From an uncultured Clostridia bacterium (GTDB lineage Bacteria > Bacillota > Clostridia > Peptostreptococcales > Anaerovoracaceae), in assembly GCA_937915045.1 (NCBI GenBank), contig CALDNM010000217.1, positions 1 through 21,381 of the forward strand: a stretch of 21,381 nt of DNA. The letters are read 5' to 3'. Positions 1 through 6,671 of this stretch are shown here, piece by piece. The notes beneath the pieces were generated by a model. That model worked only from the letters and a program-made list of their open reading frames with translations, was not told the origin of the DNA and searched no databases. The translations under genes were made by a program, and so were the position numbers. Within the stretch, counting starts at the first letter, position 1. Every line of letters starts with the position of its first letter.

Positions 1-632
1 GGATCGGATTCAACGTATTCACTATGCATTACAGCGGCAGCTGGGGAAGCACCGGACCTTTCTCATTCGCGAACGCGATGGAAGATGTGCGCACGATGAT
101 AGATTTCATAAAAGGACATGATGTCGTTGAAGGATGTCATATGGACGAAGATCAGTTCTTCCTGTGCGGACACAGCATGGGCGGGTTCATCACTCTGAGA
201 ACGCTCGCGGCCGTCAAAGGTATAAAAGCCGGATGCGTCATCGCGCCGTATGATTTCGGTCAGCAGTCTATACTCGCGGAGACAGACAGCGACGCGAAAA
301 AGAATCTCGACGATCTTCTGGCTGAAGGCGGACCGTGGCTCGACGGGACGGATAACAAGGCTCTGAGACAGGAGCTTCTCGACCACGACAGAGAGTACGC
401 GGTATCGAACATTACTAAAGAACTTTCACGTGTTCCTCTCATGGTAGTCGCCGCGAAATACGACGAGTGCGCTGTGACGAAGATACAGGGAAGATTCATC
501 TATGACAGTATCGAAGCGGAGAATGGCGGTCTTGTGCATTACAAAGAACTGCCGACAGATCATGGATTCTCGAATTCGAGATGCGCTCTCGCGGAGACGG
601 TCGGCTCGTGGTTCGTGTCAAACGTCGAATAG
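1..632 (+). CDS. alpha/beta hydrolase, 3' portion (truncated by window start)
   Basis: C-terminal part of a serine hydrolase of the alpha/beta-hydrolase (dienelactone hydrolase/acyl-peptidase-like) superfamily. The frame is open from base 3 and reads IGFNVFT just before the first ATG at 24, so the true start is upstream of the window. Counting from that ATG, the nucleophile elbow GHSMGG puts the serine at residue 51, the acid is probably D147 (AAKYDEC) and the histidine H180 (TDHGF). The triad is therefore complete in the visible part. The segment YSGSWGSTGPFSF resembles the oxyanion-side loop of this family. No signal peptide can be judged. The substrate is unknown; an esterase or peptidase acting on small molecules is plausible. 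The next gene starts 140 bases downstream on the same strand, with no clear terminator between them. Confidence 0.85.
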   Translation, partial: IGFNVFTMHYSGSWGSTGPFSFANAMEDVRTMIDFIKGHDVVEGCHMDEDQFFLCGHSMGGFITLRTLAAVKGIKAGCVIAPYDFGQQSILAETDSDAKKNLDDLLAEGGPWLDGTDNKALRQELLDHDREYAVSNITKELSRVPLMVVAAKYDECAVTKIQGRFIYDSIEAENGGLVHYKELPTDHGFSNSRCALAETVGSWFVSNVE

Positions 633-682
633 GCGCAGCGGGTATGAATCAAAAATAGTAAAAAAAGTGTTCAAAACAGTAA

Positions 683-688
683 TATAAT
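683..688 (+). promoter_or_regulatory. possible -10 box upstream of the SHMT-like gene
   Basis: A TATAAT hexamer lies in an A/T-rich stretch after the hydrolase gene. The bases about 17 upstream are an A-run rather than a recognisable -35. A second TATAAT lies at 743-748, also without a good -35. If the first is used, the transcript would begin near 694 and carry the inverted-repeat leader; if the second is used, most of that leader is lost. Confidence 0.3.
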
Positions 689-692
689 AAGA

Positions 693-768
693 GTTTCCTT
701 TCGGAGATAATGTATTCAGGATAATACAGATAACACGAAGAATATAATGCGTGAAACAGAAAGGAAAC
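693..768 (+). promoter_or_regulatory. potential structured leader / inverted repeat covering the SHMT-like ribosome site
   Basis: GTTTCCTTTC at 693-702 is the exact reverse complement of GAAAGGAAAC at 759-768, and the right arm contains the ribosome site (AAAGGA) of the gene starting at 773. Between the arms a second stem can form, TGTATT (711-716) with AATACA (723-728), and a short third one, CACG (734-737) with CGTG (750-753). Together they give a three-way-junction shape that would hide the ribosome site. This is read by eye; no folding energy was computed. It could instead be a DNA operator. I do not recognise a known riboswitch consensus. Confidence 0.4.
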
Positions 769-772
769 AACA

Positions 773-2029
773 ATGCTCAGACATGTTAAAGTATCGGATC
801 CTGAACTATATGGGCTCACTGAGGAGGAACTCGACAGGCAGGAACACAATATTGAAATGATAGCTTCGGAAAGCACTGTCCCGCCTGAGATCATGGAACT
901 TGCAGGTTCGATCTGGACGAACAAAACGCTTGAAGGATATCCTGGAGCGAGGTTCCAGGCAGGATCGGAGGTAGCGGATAAACTTGAAACATTAGCGAAC
1001 GAGAGGGCTATGAAGCTCTATCACGCTGATCATGTGAATATCCAGCCATATTCAGGAACAACGGCAAACTATGTAGTATATGCGTCAGTGCTCGATCCGG
1101 GAGACAGGGTACTCGCGATGAGGCTGGACCAGGGCGGACATCTTTCACATGGAAGCAAAGCGAACTGGATGTCGAAGCAATATGATTTTGACTTCTACGG
1201 TGTTGATCTCGAGACAGGGCTTATCGATTATGACGCTATGGAAGCGAAGGCGAAGGAGTTCAAACCAAAACTTATCATCGCAGGAGCAAGTTCATATCCA
1301 AGACTTATCGACTATAAGAGAGTCGGAGAGATAGCAAAGGAAGTCGGAGCGTACTCGATGGTAGATATGGCGCATGTCGCGGGACTTGTGGCGGCAGGAG
1401 TCATCGAAAGCCCGATCCCGTATGTGGATTTTGTTTCATCATCGACGACGAAGACGATGTGCAGCGCGAGAAGCGGTATGGTGTTCTGCAAGAAGGAATT
1501 CGCGAAGAAACTTGATCACGGTGTATTCCCGGGATCGCTTGGCTCGATGCATCTGACTACTATGGCAGCGAAATGCTGGTCCTTCAAGTACGCGGCGTCA
1601 GACGAATTCAAGGCAATCATGAAGCAGGTACTAGTCAATTCGAAGTTCATGTGCGGTGAATTGAAGAAGCATGGATTCGATCTTGTATGCGGTACATCTG
1701 ACAACCATCTGATCGTTGTAGACTTAAGGTCGAAGGGCGTCACAGGAAGGACGATGCAGACCAGTCTCGACAAAGCCGGCATAACTGTAAGCAAGCAGCA
1801 GATACCTGACGATCCGGCATCACCGATGGTGACGAGTGGTATACGTATCGGACTTACATCTATCACGCAGAGAGGCCTAAAGGAGCCTGAGATCGTGAAA
1901 ATAGTAGATCTGATCGACAGAGTCGCTGCTGATCCCGAGAACGAGGCAGTACTCGCTCAGGTGAAGAAAGAGGCGAATGCCATCATAGCGGATTTCCCAT
2001 TATATCCGGCAGGGACATTCGACGACTGA
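773..2029 (+). CDS. serine hydroxymethyltransferase family (GlyA-like) PLP enzyme, divergent
   Basis: Fold-type I PLP enzyme, 418 residues, full length for bacterial SHMT. SHMT interconverts serine and glycine with tetrahydrofolate in the cytoplasm. Conserved family features: ASES at 31-34, EGYPGAR at 54-60, NIQPYSG at 89-95, GGHLSHG at 121-127, VDMAHVAGL at 197-205 (PLP aspartate D198), the PLP lysine K227 in STTKT, and SGIRIG at 355-360 (carboxylate-binding R358). Compared with E. coli GlyA recalled from memory, several catalytic positions differ: Y55 is T52, Y65 is Q62, H228 next to the PLP lysine is T226, the RGPRGG/AGPRGG loop is CSARSG, and FPGGQGGP is FPGSLGSM. So the fold and PLP site are clear but the folate-dependent reaction is not assured; aldolase or alpha-methylserine-type activity is possible. 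ATG at 773 follows AAAGGA. A terminator and a two-component system lie directly downstream. Confidence 0.85.
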   Translation: MLRHVKVSDPELYGLTEEELDRQEHNIEMIASESTVPPEIMELAGSIWTNKTLEGYPGARFQAGSEVADKLETLANERAMKLYHADHVNIQPYSGTTANYVVYASVLDPGDRVLAMRLDQGGHLSHGSKANWMSKQYDFDFYGVDLETGLIDYDAMEAKAKEFKPKLIIAGASSYPRLIDYKRVGEIAKEVGAYSMVDMAHVAGLVAAGVIESPIPYVDFVSSSTTKTMCSARSGMVFCKKEFAKKLDHGVFPGSLGSMHLTTMAAKCWSFKYAASDEFKAIMKQVLVNSKFMCGELKKHGFDLVCGTSDNHLIVVDLRSKGVTGRTMQTSLDKAGITVSKQQIPDDPASPMVTSGIRIGLTSITQRGLKEPEIVKIVDLIDRVAADPENEAVLAQVKKEANAIIADFPLYPAGTFDD

Positions 2030-2039
2030 TAAAACTTAA

Positions 2040-2090
2040 GACCCGCCCAAGCATGATATCGATATGATATTTTGCATGGGCGGATCTTTT
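2040..2090 (+). terminator. terminator-like hairpin between the SHMT-like gene and the sensor kinase
   Basis: The arm starting CCGCCCAAGCA (2043-2053) pairs with TGCATGGGCGG (2073-2083) with one mismatch. The outer GA/TC pairs extend it, and it ends in TCTTTT (2085-2090). The T-tract finishes 14 bases before the ATG of the next gene and directly precedes its GGAGG site, so it can act as a partial terminator that lowers kinase expression relative to the enzyme. Confidence 0.75.
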
Positions 2091-2104
2091 AAACTGGAGG
2101 AATT

Positions 2105-3613
2105 ATGATACAGTACACTTCGTGGGGACATATCGACTGGAAATATATATCCGAACCGGGAGATCCCGGCTCATCGATGAGCGTGGGGTTCACTAATATT
2201 GATGTCGGCAAGGTCGAACCGACGCATGTTCATTATGGCCATGAGCAGTTTTTGTACGTACTGCAGGGTAAGGGCATAAATGTGATCAATGGTGAAGAAT
2301 TCCCGTTCGAGCCGGGTATGGAATTTTACATGAAGTCGGATACTACGCATAAGGAGATAAACACCGGTAGTGTGCCGGTCAGAGAACTCCTTATCGCAAA
2401 CCCGGTAGCGTATACTTATGATGCCGGGAAGCGTGATGAGAAAACAGAGTATCCGGTGGGAAGCAATACTGCGATATATGATGCGGTGGAGGCTATGAGA
2501 TACCCACTTCTCGAGTCGGTCAAGATGCCGTTCGTGATATTCGATACTGTGGGTTCTGTTGTGATGCAGAGTCCTCGCTTTCCAAGATTCTGCATCGATC
2601 ACTGCGATCCTGTGAGGCATCCGGACAGATGCGCGTGTTTCGCGTACCCGGCGCTTTCGAGGGCAGGATCGATGGAAAAGGACTACGCGTGCCCATATGG
2701 ACTGAGTGTGAATTACACACCGATCGTTTTCAATGGGAAAGTCATCGGTACGATATGCGGAGGGTATTACTACTCATCCAGTGATGCGGATGTCGACCTG
2801 AATGAATTAAAAGATTGTTACGATCAGCCGAAAAGCGCGCAGATCGGTATGAGGAAACTGCAGAAACAGATGGTGGACAGTATCCTAAGTTACTGCGCGT
2901 TCAGAGAATCACAGGAAAAACTGAAAGATAAAGAGAGCTCTCTGAAAGACGTCCGTTTGGAAAATGACGGACTCGAGCAGGATCTCGGAATAATGAAGGA
3001 TACGGTGACGGATCTCAAGATAGAACATCATTTTCTTTTCAATACGCTCAACTGTATGGCGAGTATGGCACTGGAGGGAGACAGGGATGATCTGTATCAG
3101 GCGATAATCAATCTTTCGAATATGTTCAGGTACACAATGGTCACAGAGCTGCGTTTTGTGGATCTTGATTCGGAGCTCAAATATCTTGAAACGTATTTAG
3201 ATCTTCAGGAACTTAGATATGGTGACGCGCTGCATGTGGAATACGATATCGATAAGCAGTGTCACAGCATGATGGTCCCGTTCAATCTTTTGCAGCCTGT
3301 GGTCGAAAATGCATTCACTCACGGATTTATGTCGAGCGATGAAGAGAAAGAAATAGAGATAATTGTGAAAGAAGAGAACGGCAGAGGTGTGATCCGTATA
3401 TTAAACAACGGTGTCACGCCGGACATTATCACGGTGAACAGAGTACGAAAAAGCCTGAGCAGCGGTTCAGGGCACGGTATGTCGTTGATATATGATAAGC
3501 TTAAGTCGGCGTATGGAGAGGAATTTGTTATGGATATCAGCGCGAGGACTGCAGGCGGTGCGGAAATAACGATCAGGATACCCTCTTCTTTTCAGGAAGG
3601 AGACAGGTCATGA
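2105..3613 (+). CDS. soluble sensor histidine kinase: cupin - PocR - LytS/YesM-type kinase
   Basis: 502 residues with no membrane segment, so a cytoplasmic sensor. Residues 35-98 form a cupin with both motifs intact: H41, H43 and E47 in the first, P70-G71 and H82 in the second, so metal binding is likely. Residues about 131-227 resemble the PocR ligand-binding domain, with cysteines C163, C167, C176, C178 and C196 and a G-K-V-I-G-T-I-C-G-G strand. A coiled coil spans about 265-305. The His_kinase block (HHFLFN, phospho-acceptor H309) and GHKL ATPase follow, with N-box ENAFTHG around N402 and G-box SGSGHG near 453-458. It presumably phosphorylates the regulator encoded immediately downstream, whose start overlaps its stop (ATGA). 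PocR domains are known or predicted to bind small organic metabolites; the ligand here is unknown. The strong GGAGG site at 2096 fixes the start. Confidence 0.85.
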   Translation: MIQYTSWGHIDWKYISEPGDPGSSMSVGFTNIDVGKVEPTHVHYGHEQFLYVLQGKGINVINGEEFPFEPGMEFYMKSDTTHKEINTGSVPVRELLIANPVAYTYDAGKRDEKTEYPVGSNTAIYDAVEAMRYPLLESVKMPFVIFDTVGSVVMQSPRFPRFCIDHCDPVRHPDRCACFAYPALSRAGSMEKDYACPYGLSVNYTPIVFNGKVIGTICGGYYYSSSDADVDLNELKDCYDQPKSAQIGMRKLQKQMVDSILSYCAFRESQEKLKDKESSLKDVRLENDGLEQDLGIMKDTVTDLKIEHHFLFNTLNCMASMALEGDRDDLYQAIINLSNMFRYTMVTELRFVDLDSELKYLETYLDLQELRYGDALHVEYDIDKQCHSMMVPFNLLQPVVENAFTHGFMSSDEEKEIEIIVKEENGRGVIRILNNGVTPDIITVNRVRKSLSSGSGHGMSLIYDKLKSAYGEEFVMDISARTAGGAEITIRIPSSFQEGDRS

Positions 3614-4296
3614 TAAAAGCTTTGATAGCTGACGATGAAAAAGCGGTCGCGACGATAATAGAGCACTTTATAAACACAGAAAATATGCCGATAGAGATCA
3701 TCGGCAGAGCGGAGAATGGTGCTGAAGCAGTCAGGCTTATTAAGAAAGAAAATCCACAGCTCGTTTTTCTGGATATACAGATGCCGGTCATGAACGGGTT
3801 CGAGGTCATGCAGGCTCAGCCGAATGTGAAGTATATAATAATCACCGCGTTCGAGTCGTTTGATTACGCGCAGAAAGCTCTGCGTCTCGGCGCGAGCGAC
3901 ATCCTTCTGAAACCGGTAGAGAAATCTCAGCTCCTTCAGGCTGTATCACGAACTGTAGGATGGAGCTTCACAGCGAACGATACTGTCAATGGGATCCTCG
4001 AATATATAAGTGAGCATTTTGCTGAAAAAATATCTTTGGACGATCTCGCGAATATGTTCTACGCGACACCAAGCCATATCGCGCGTCTGTTCAGAAAGTA
4101 TATGGACACTACGATAATCAAATATCTCAACAAAGTCAGGATAGAAAAAGCATGCTTGCTGATGGATGAGGGGCATAGCGTAAAAGAGACCGCGGAATCG
4201 GTCGGTTACGAGAGTTTGAATAATTTTTACAGATACTTTGAGCAGCAGGTCGGCATGACGCCGGCATCTTATAGCAATAAAAATCGCGAGAAATAG
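3610..4296 (+). CDS. response regulator, REC domain plus AraC-type DNA-binding domain (YesN-like)
   Basis: 228 residues. The receiver domain covers about 2-115: acidic pair D8/D9, phospho-acceptor D55 in LVFLDIQMP, T78 in IIITAF, and K100 in LLKPVE. The AraC-type double helix-turn-helix covers about 122-225, with the family ending VGYESLNNFYRYFEQQVGMTPASY. The start codon overlaps the kinase stop by four bases, so the two are translationally coupled and form a two-component system. YesN-type regulators usually activate transport or catabolic genes nearby. The adjacent SHMT-like and hydrolase genes are candidate targets, but no binding site could be recognised. It is followed by a convergent gene 26 bases away, with no clear terminator between them. 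Confidence 0.9.
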   Translation: MIKALIADDEKAVATIIEHFINTENMPIEIIGRAENGAEAVRLIKKENPQLVFLDIQMPVMNGFEVMQAQPNVKYIIITAFESFDYAQKALRLGASDILLKPVEKSQLLQAVSRTVGWSFTANDTVNGILEYISEHFAEKISLDDLANMFYATPSHIARLFRKYMDTTIIKYLNKVRIEKACLLMDEGHSVKETAESVGYESLNNFYRYFEQQVGMTPASYSNKNREK

Positions 4297-4322
4297 CATG
4301 GCGCGTCGATGTGTCCGGACTG

Positions 4323-5060
4323 CTACCTGAAATCGTTGTACAGTGTCGGCAGGATCTGAGCGAGGCGCATGAATTTCACTGTGAAGTGGCGGCCTGTATC
4401 ATAGGCGTTTTCCTCTGTGAAATATTTTCTCTGGAACGCCGGCAGAACTTTTTCGCCCATCCAGAAACGACTGATGACTGAAAGGCCATTAGATTGCTTT
4501 TTAAAGATGTGAACAAATTCCGTGTGCCTGATCTGCGCGTGGAGTATGCCCATGTGCCCGCAGAAGACATCGGAAATATTTGACGGCCTGAATGGACCGC
4601 GCTTGAATCCGAATTTAGCCGGTTTGATATACTGCATCGAAAGGTGCAGTTTTTTTCCGCCAAGTTTTTCATATGGATACTGTATCGATGGATAAAAATT
4701 GAGGAATGGTCCATCGTAAAGATATCTCTGTTTGACAGATATATCGAATTGTTCGCCGGGGAGCCATACACGGAATATCTCAGGATCCTGAGGATACCAC
4801 CAGAACCACCATGGGATCATCGACGCGGAGACAAAAGGCATGAATGTCTTCGTAGCGACCAGCCATCCTTTGGATGGCATCTTTATCGTGCCTATCTCGT
4901 TCTGAAGATCATTTTCTTCAAGCAGTCTGTTCGCGCTGTTTATTCCAAGAGGTGTGATATCATGACCGCGGAGAAGTCCTTCTGTCTCAGCGTCGAGAGT
5001 CGGGACAGGCATGCGGTAAAGTTCATCGATCACATCTTGTTTAGATATTTTGTCTTTCAT
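4323..5060 (-). CDS. DAPG hydrolase (PhlG)-like domain protein with altered metal ligands
   Basis: 245 residues, cytoplasmic. It resembles the 2,4-diacetylphloroglucinol hydrolase family, which cleaves carbon-carbon bonds in phloroglucinol-type polyketides with a zinc ion. The family signatures I recognise are PWWFWW at 83-88 followed by IFRVWLPGEQFD, and the C-terminal RHFTVKFMRLAQILPTLY. In PhlG the zinc ligands are two His and two Glu. Here the usual histidine in the WxPxxH segment appears to be Q104, and the final H-x3-E pair reads H225-x3-K229, so the metal site may be lost. These alignments are from memory. The ATG at 5060 follows GGAGG (5068-5072) with a 7-base spacer. The gene lies 51 bases downstream of the metal ABC permease on the same strand but has its own extended -10. 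The real substrate is unknown. Confidence 0.6.
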   Translation of the reverse strand: MKDKISKQDVIDELYRMPVPTLDAETEGLLRGHDITPLGINSANRLLEENDLQNEIGTIKMPSKGWLVATKTFMPFVSASMIPWWFWWYPQDPEIFRVWLPGEQFDISVKQRYLYDGPFLNFYPSIQYPYEKLGGKKLHLSMQYIKPAKFGFKRGPFRPSNISDVFCGHMGILHAQIRHTEFVHIFKKQSNGLSVISRFWMGEKVLPAFQRKYFTEENAYDTGRHFTVKFMRLAQILPTLYNDFR

Positions 5061-5091
5061 TGGGGATCCTCCCGCTATTACAGTGGACCTT

Positions 5092-5100
5092 ATTATATCA
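5092..5100 (-). promoter_or_regulatory. extended -10 promoter for the DAPG hydrolase-like gene
   Basis: On the - strand this reads TGATATAAT, a consensus extended -10 element. No good -35 is seen 17-18 bases upstream, which is typical when the TGn extension is present. It lies in the 51-base gap after the ABC permease gene. Confidence 0.5.
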
Positions 5101-5111
5101 CATTTGCGGAA

Positions 5112-5930
5112 TTATGACTTTTTGACGCGCCCGGCGATCCAGAAGCATATGAATACGATCAGATTAGCGATGACAACGCTGGCGCCTGTCGGTGTGGCCC
5201 ATATATATGAAGCAGTGACGCCGAGGCACAGACAAATGACCGATATCACAGCCGAAGTCAGTACTACCGCGCGGAAACTCCGGCATACTCTCATCGCTGA
5301 AAGCGACGGGAATATTATGAGCGCGGAAATCAGGAGGGCTCCGATCATCCTCATGCCGAGCACTATAGTCACAGCGGTGAGGACAGCGATCAGCATGTTG
5401 TATATGCCGGCCCTGATGCCGGTGGCTTTCGCGAAGTTTTCATCGAAGGTGACCGCGAATATCCTTGTGTAGAAAAAGACGAACAGCAGTATCACGATGA
5501 CGCAGAGCACCACGCTCATGATCACATCGCTGCTTGTCATCGCGAGGATGCTTCCGAAGAGGTAGCTGTACACATCGGTGTTGATACCTGTCGAAAGCGA
5601 AACGGATAGAATACCTATCGCGAGGGCCGAAGTCGAAATGATAGCTATGGCGGCGTCGCCCTTTATCATGCTGTTCTCACTTATGCGGAGCAGGAAGAAA
5701 GCCGCGATTATGACTACCGGTATAGCGACCTTGAGAGGCGCCGCTCCGAATGCCATAGCGACAGCGAGCGCGCCGAAACCGACGTGCGAGAGACCGTCGC
5801 CGATCATCGAGTAACGCTTAAGCACCAGGCTGACACCGAGCAGGGACGCGCAGAGTGATATGAAGATGCCGGCGATCAGCGCTCGTACCATGAACGAATA
5901 TGAAAACATTTCTATTATCTGATCAGCCAT
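5112..5930 (-). CDS. znuB: metal ABC transporter permease (ZnuB family)
   Basis: 272 residues from the preferred ATG at 5930. An in-frame start at 5966 exists, but the later ATG is preceded by GAGGTG with a 6-base spacer and overlaps the ATPase stop by 8 bases, a usual coupling. The protein is strongly hydrophobic, with about seven to nine membrane helices and the ABC-3 family segments (SLLGVSLVLKRYSMIGDGLSHVGFGALA near the N-terminus, then MRMIGALLISALIIFPSLSA). It forms the channel of a zinc or manganese importer with the ATPase and lipoprotein encoded just upstream. Specificity between zinc and manganese cannot be read from the permease. It is the last gene of the three-gene operon; no clear hairpin follows. 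Confidence 0.92.
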   Translation of the reverse strand: MADQIIEMFSYSFMVRALIAGIFISLCASLLGVSLVLKRYSMIGDGLSHVGFGALAVAMAFGAAPLKVAIPVVIIAAFFLLRISENSMIKGDAAIAIISTSALAIGILSVSLSTGINTDVYSYLFGSILAMTSSDVIMSVVLCVIVILLFVFFYTRIFAVTFDENFAKATGIRAGIYNMLIAVLTAVTIVLGMRMIGALLISALIIFPSLSAMRVCRSFRAVVLTSAVISVICLCLGVTASYIWATPTGASVVIANLIVFICFWIAGRVKKS

Positions 5931-6660
5931 AGTAATCACCTCTCGGTATCTTGTCGGTGATATCATCTCCGAGGAATTTCCTGCCTATATTGCTTTTAAC
6001 ATAGTCTTCAGTATTTCCGAAAAACATCTGTCTGTTGTGCAGATGCAGGATGCGGTTCGCGTATTCTGTCGCGGAGCCTACATCGTGCGATATCATCATC
6101 ACAGTAATGCCTTCTTCTTCGTTGAGCTCTTTGATGAGCGCGTACATCTCTTTTGTGACGAGCGGATCGAGTCCAGTGACAGGCTCGTCGAGAAGCAGCA
6201 TCTTGGAAGTCGCGCAAAGGGCGCGGGCCAGGAGCACACGCTGCTGCTGACCTCCTGAGAGATCGCGATAACATTCTTTCGACAGATCGTAAATTTTTAA
6301 AAGCTCCATATTCTTTTTCGCGGCGCCTTTGTCATCAGAGCTGTAGAACGGATGCAGCCCGCGTTTGTTCAGACATCCCGATATCACGACTTCCTGGACA
6401 GTAGCCGGGAAATCCTTCTGGACGATCGTCTGCTGCGGAAGGTACCCGATCTCATTGCGCTCAAGTCCGTCGCCGAATTCTATAGTACCGCCCGCGGGCG
6501 TGATAAGCCCGAGGATCGCCTTCATGAGCGTACTCTTCCCGGAGCCGTTTTCACCTACGACGCATAGATAATCGCCGGTTTCGACACTGAAGTCTATACC
6601 TTCGAGTACGGCGGTCTTTTCATATGCCAGTTTCAGATCTTTGCATCTAATGAGAGACAT
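5923..6660 (-). CDS. znuC: metal ABC transporter ATP-binding protein (ZnuC family)
   Basis: 245 residues, a single ABC domain. Walker A GENGSGKST at 36-44, Q-loop near Q76/Q77 (GYLPQQT), signature LSGGQQQR at 134-141, Walker B MLLLDEP at 154-160 and the switch histidine H192 (ISHD). All catalytic elements are present. It powers the metal importer together with the adjacent permease and binding lipoprotein. The gene starts 11 bases after the lipoprotein stop, with AAAGGA as ribosome site, and its stop overlaps the permease start by 8 bases, so the three proteins are made from one message. Confidence 0.93.
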   Translation of the reverse strand: MSLIRCKDLKLAYEKTAVLEGIDFSVETGDYLCVVGENGSGKSTLMKAILGLITPAGGTIEFGDGLERNEIGYLPQQTIVQKDFPATVQEVVISGCLNKRGLHPFYSSDDKGAAKKNMELLKIYDLSKECYRDLSGGQQQRVLLARALCATSKMLLLDEPVTGLDPLVTKEMYALIKELNEEEGITVMMISHDVGSATEYANRILHLHNRQMFFGNTEDYVKSNIGRKFLGDDITDKIPRGDYYG

Positions 6661-6671
6661 GCTTTTCCTTT

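Noticed and set aside
633..772. Known folate (THF) or glycine riboswitch before the SHMT-like gene
   Set aside because: The region does fold on paper, but I do not see the conserved core sequences of either class; kept only as an unassigned structured leader.
5931..5966. Longer start for the metal permease (ATG at 5966)
   Set aside because: It would overlap the ATPase gene by 44 bases and lacks a good ribosome site. The ATG at 5930 has GAGGTG six bases ahead and an 8-base overlap.
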